Part shown: positions 40,470 to 41,033 of the stretch, piece after piece | How the letters are laid out: each line of letters begins with the position of its first letter | How positions within the stretch are numbered: the stretch's first letter is position 1 | DNA from: QQUD01 sp039029915 | GTDB lineage: Bacteria; Chloroflexota; Anaerolineae; Promineifilales; Promineifilaceae | Assembly (NCBI GenBank): GCA_039029915.1 | Contig: JBCCFD010000011.1 | Location: forward strand, 1-41,033 | Direction: 5' to 3' | DNA length: 41,033 nt | Notes under the pieces: generated by a model | Told to the model about the DNA's origin: nothing | The model's input: only the letters and a program-made list of their open reading frames with translations | The model's database searches: none | Position numbers and translations under genes: made by a program

Positions 40470-41033
40470 TGGCAACTCTTGCCCCAGATTTTAAAAATAT
40501 TACCGAACAGCTTCTCAAGCAAATCGAGGATTTCGACCATAAAGTAGAAGCTCAAAGTGTAGGTACCGTAACGGCCGTTTATGATGGTGTAGCACTTGCT
40601 GACGGTCTTGAAGAAGTTAGCGCGAACGAACTCGTTGAATTTAGCAACGGCACCGTTGGTCTTGCGCTTGACTTGCAAGAAGACGGCGTAGGTATCGTAA
40701 TCATGGGTGATTACGCCACGATTGAAGTCGGTAACGAAGTTCGCTCAACAGGTCGCATCGCTTCAGTACCTGTTGGTGAAGCGATGGTTGGTCGTGTGGT
40801 TGACCCATTGGGTAATCCACTTGATGGTAAAGGGCCAATCGCAACGAGCCTAGTTCAACCGATTCAACGAACCGCTCCCGGTGTTATTGAACGTAAAGGG
40901 GTAGACACCCCTGTACAAACCGGTATCGTTTCAATTGATGCGATGTTCCCAATTGGTCGTGGTCAACGAGAACTAGTTATTGGTGATCGCCAAACGGGTA
41001 AAACTGCTCTTTGTCTTGACACCATCATCAACC
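40470..41033 (+). CDS. atpA: ATP synthase F1 subunit alpha, 3' end outside window
   Basis: 188 codons are present from ATG 40470, with AGGAGGT seven bases upstream, a very strong ribosome site. The N-terminal region has G-T-V-T-A-V-Y-D-G-V-A, G-I-V-I-M-G-D and the nucleotide domain begins with R-S-T-G-R, G-R-V-V-D-P-L-G-N-P, P-V-Q-T-G-I, I-G-R-G-Q-R-E-L and the P-loop G-D-R-Q-T-G-K-T-A at residues of about 173-181. This is the alpha subunit of F1, part of the catalytic head of the proton-driven ATP synthase. Unlike the common order (F0 and delta genes before alpha), a membrane glycosyltransferase on the other strand and a repeat-filled gap precede it, so the atp genes are split or atpA is first in its operon. 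Confidence 0.97.

Larger units (their letters stand above)
786..40578. repeat. Highly iterated octamer palindrome ACGGCCGT, about 64 copies dispersed
   Basis: Hand count gives about 64 copies in 41 kb, one per 640 bases; chance for one octamer in a window of this size is below one. Examples start near 786, 1300, 1547, 1556, 5181, 8341, 13869, 15190, 22256, 29321, 36609, 38423 and 40571. Many extend to AACGGCCGTT. All but one (about 39973) are inside genes, though gaps make up about 12 percent of the window. In frame they read T-A-V, N-G-R/G-R or R-P, which explains the recurrent T-A-V-S, Y-G-R and R-P-F in unrelated proteins. It behaves like HIP1 of cyanobacteria with a different core. Confidence 0.93.

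Overview
The window looks like chromosomal DNA of a Chloroflexota bacterium, probably Anaerolineae-like. This rests on gene content: large GT39 and GT87-type membrane glycosyltransferases, PadR plus HAAS-type membrane protein, ArsR with a DUF2087 tail, a DUF3179 lipoprotein, NTPases with FGE and effector-associated domains, and CbbX-like AAA. Base composition is moderate and intergenic DNA is AT-rich. No rRNA, tRNA, CRISPR array, integrase or transposase is visible, so this is genome backbone with one accessory-looking block. The taxonomic call is an inference.

Layout. 1-6.4 kb: the end of a YihY/BrkB membrane protein, a polytopic glycosyltransferase, an orphan GAF histidine kinase, an AT-rich repeat-bearing gap, pseudouridine-5'-phosphate glycosidase (psuG) and a divergent ParB-like-domain protein. 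6.5-11 kb: a membrane-anchored methyltransferase behind a terminator-like hairpin, then a tight operon of ECF sigma factor, membrane anti-sigma factor, zinc-ribbon protein, ABC ATPase and ABC-2 permease.

11.3-20.7 kb is the most interesting block. It holds a 990-aa transmembrane AAA/STAND-like ATPase with TPRs and an FGE-sulfatase (C-type-lectin-like) domain, two tandem 112-bp double-hairpin repeats, a 42-aa ORF translationally coupled to a second AAA ATPase that ends in a death-like effector-associated domain, a perfect terminator, then a HerA/DUF87-type ATPase, an all-helical 150-aa protein and a membrane-anchored two-HKD phospholipase-D-like protein. The two NTPases share an N-terminal signature and resemble the NTP-dependent conflict or signalling systems of multicellular bacteria. 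That they form one system is a hypothesis.

20.8-30.8 kb is mostly metabolic and regulatory: S66 peptidase (MccF-like), SDR, lactonase-type metallo-hydrolase, aminotransferase, PPOX-type flavoprotein, GNAT, small protein plus ArsR-DUF2087 regulator, CbbX-like AAA, and a MerR regulator behind a 19-bp-spacer promoter. 30.8-41 kb: HAAS/PadR pair with a self-operator and probably leaderless start, a 67-aa protein followed by a structured RNA and strong terminator, an ATP-grasp enzyme, DEAD-box helicase, DUF3179 lipoprotein, a 983-aa GT39 protein, and the start of atpA with no other atp gene upstream of it here.

Three repeat systems overlie the genes: (i) the octamer palindrome ACGGCCGT, about 64 copies by hand count where fewer than one is expected, almost all inside genes; (ii) 112-bp double-hairpin elements; (iii) heptamer (CCCCAAT-like) and octamer (GCTGAnnn) tandem repeats, the former inserted in frame in two proteins.
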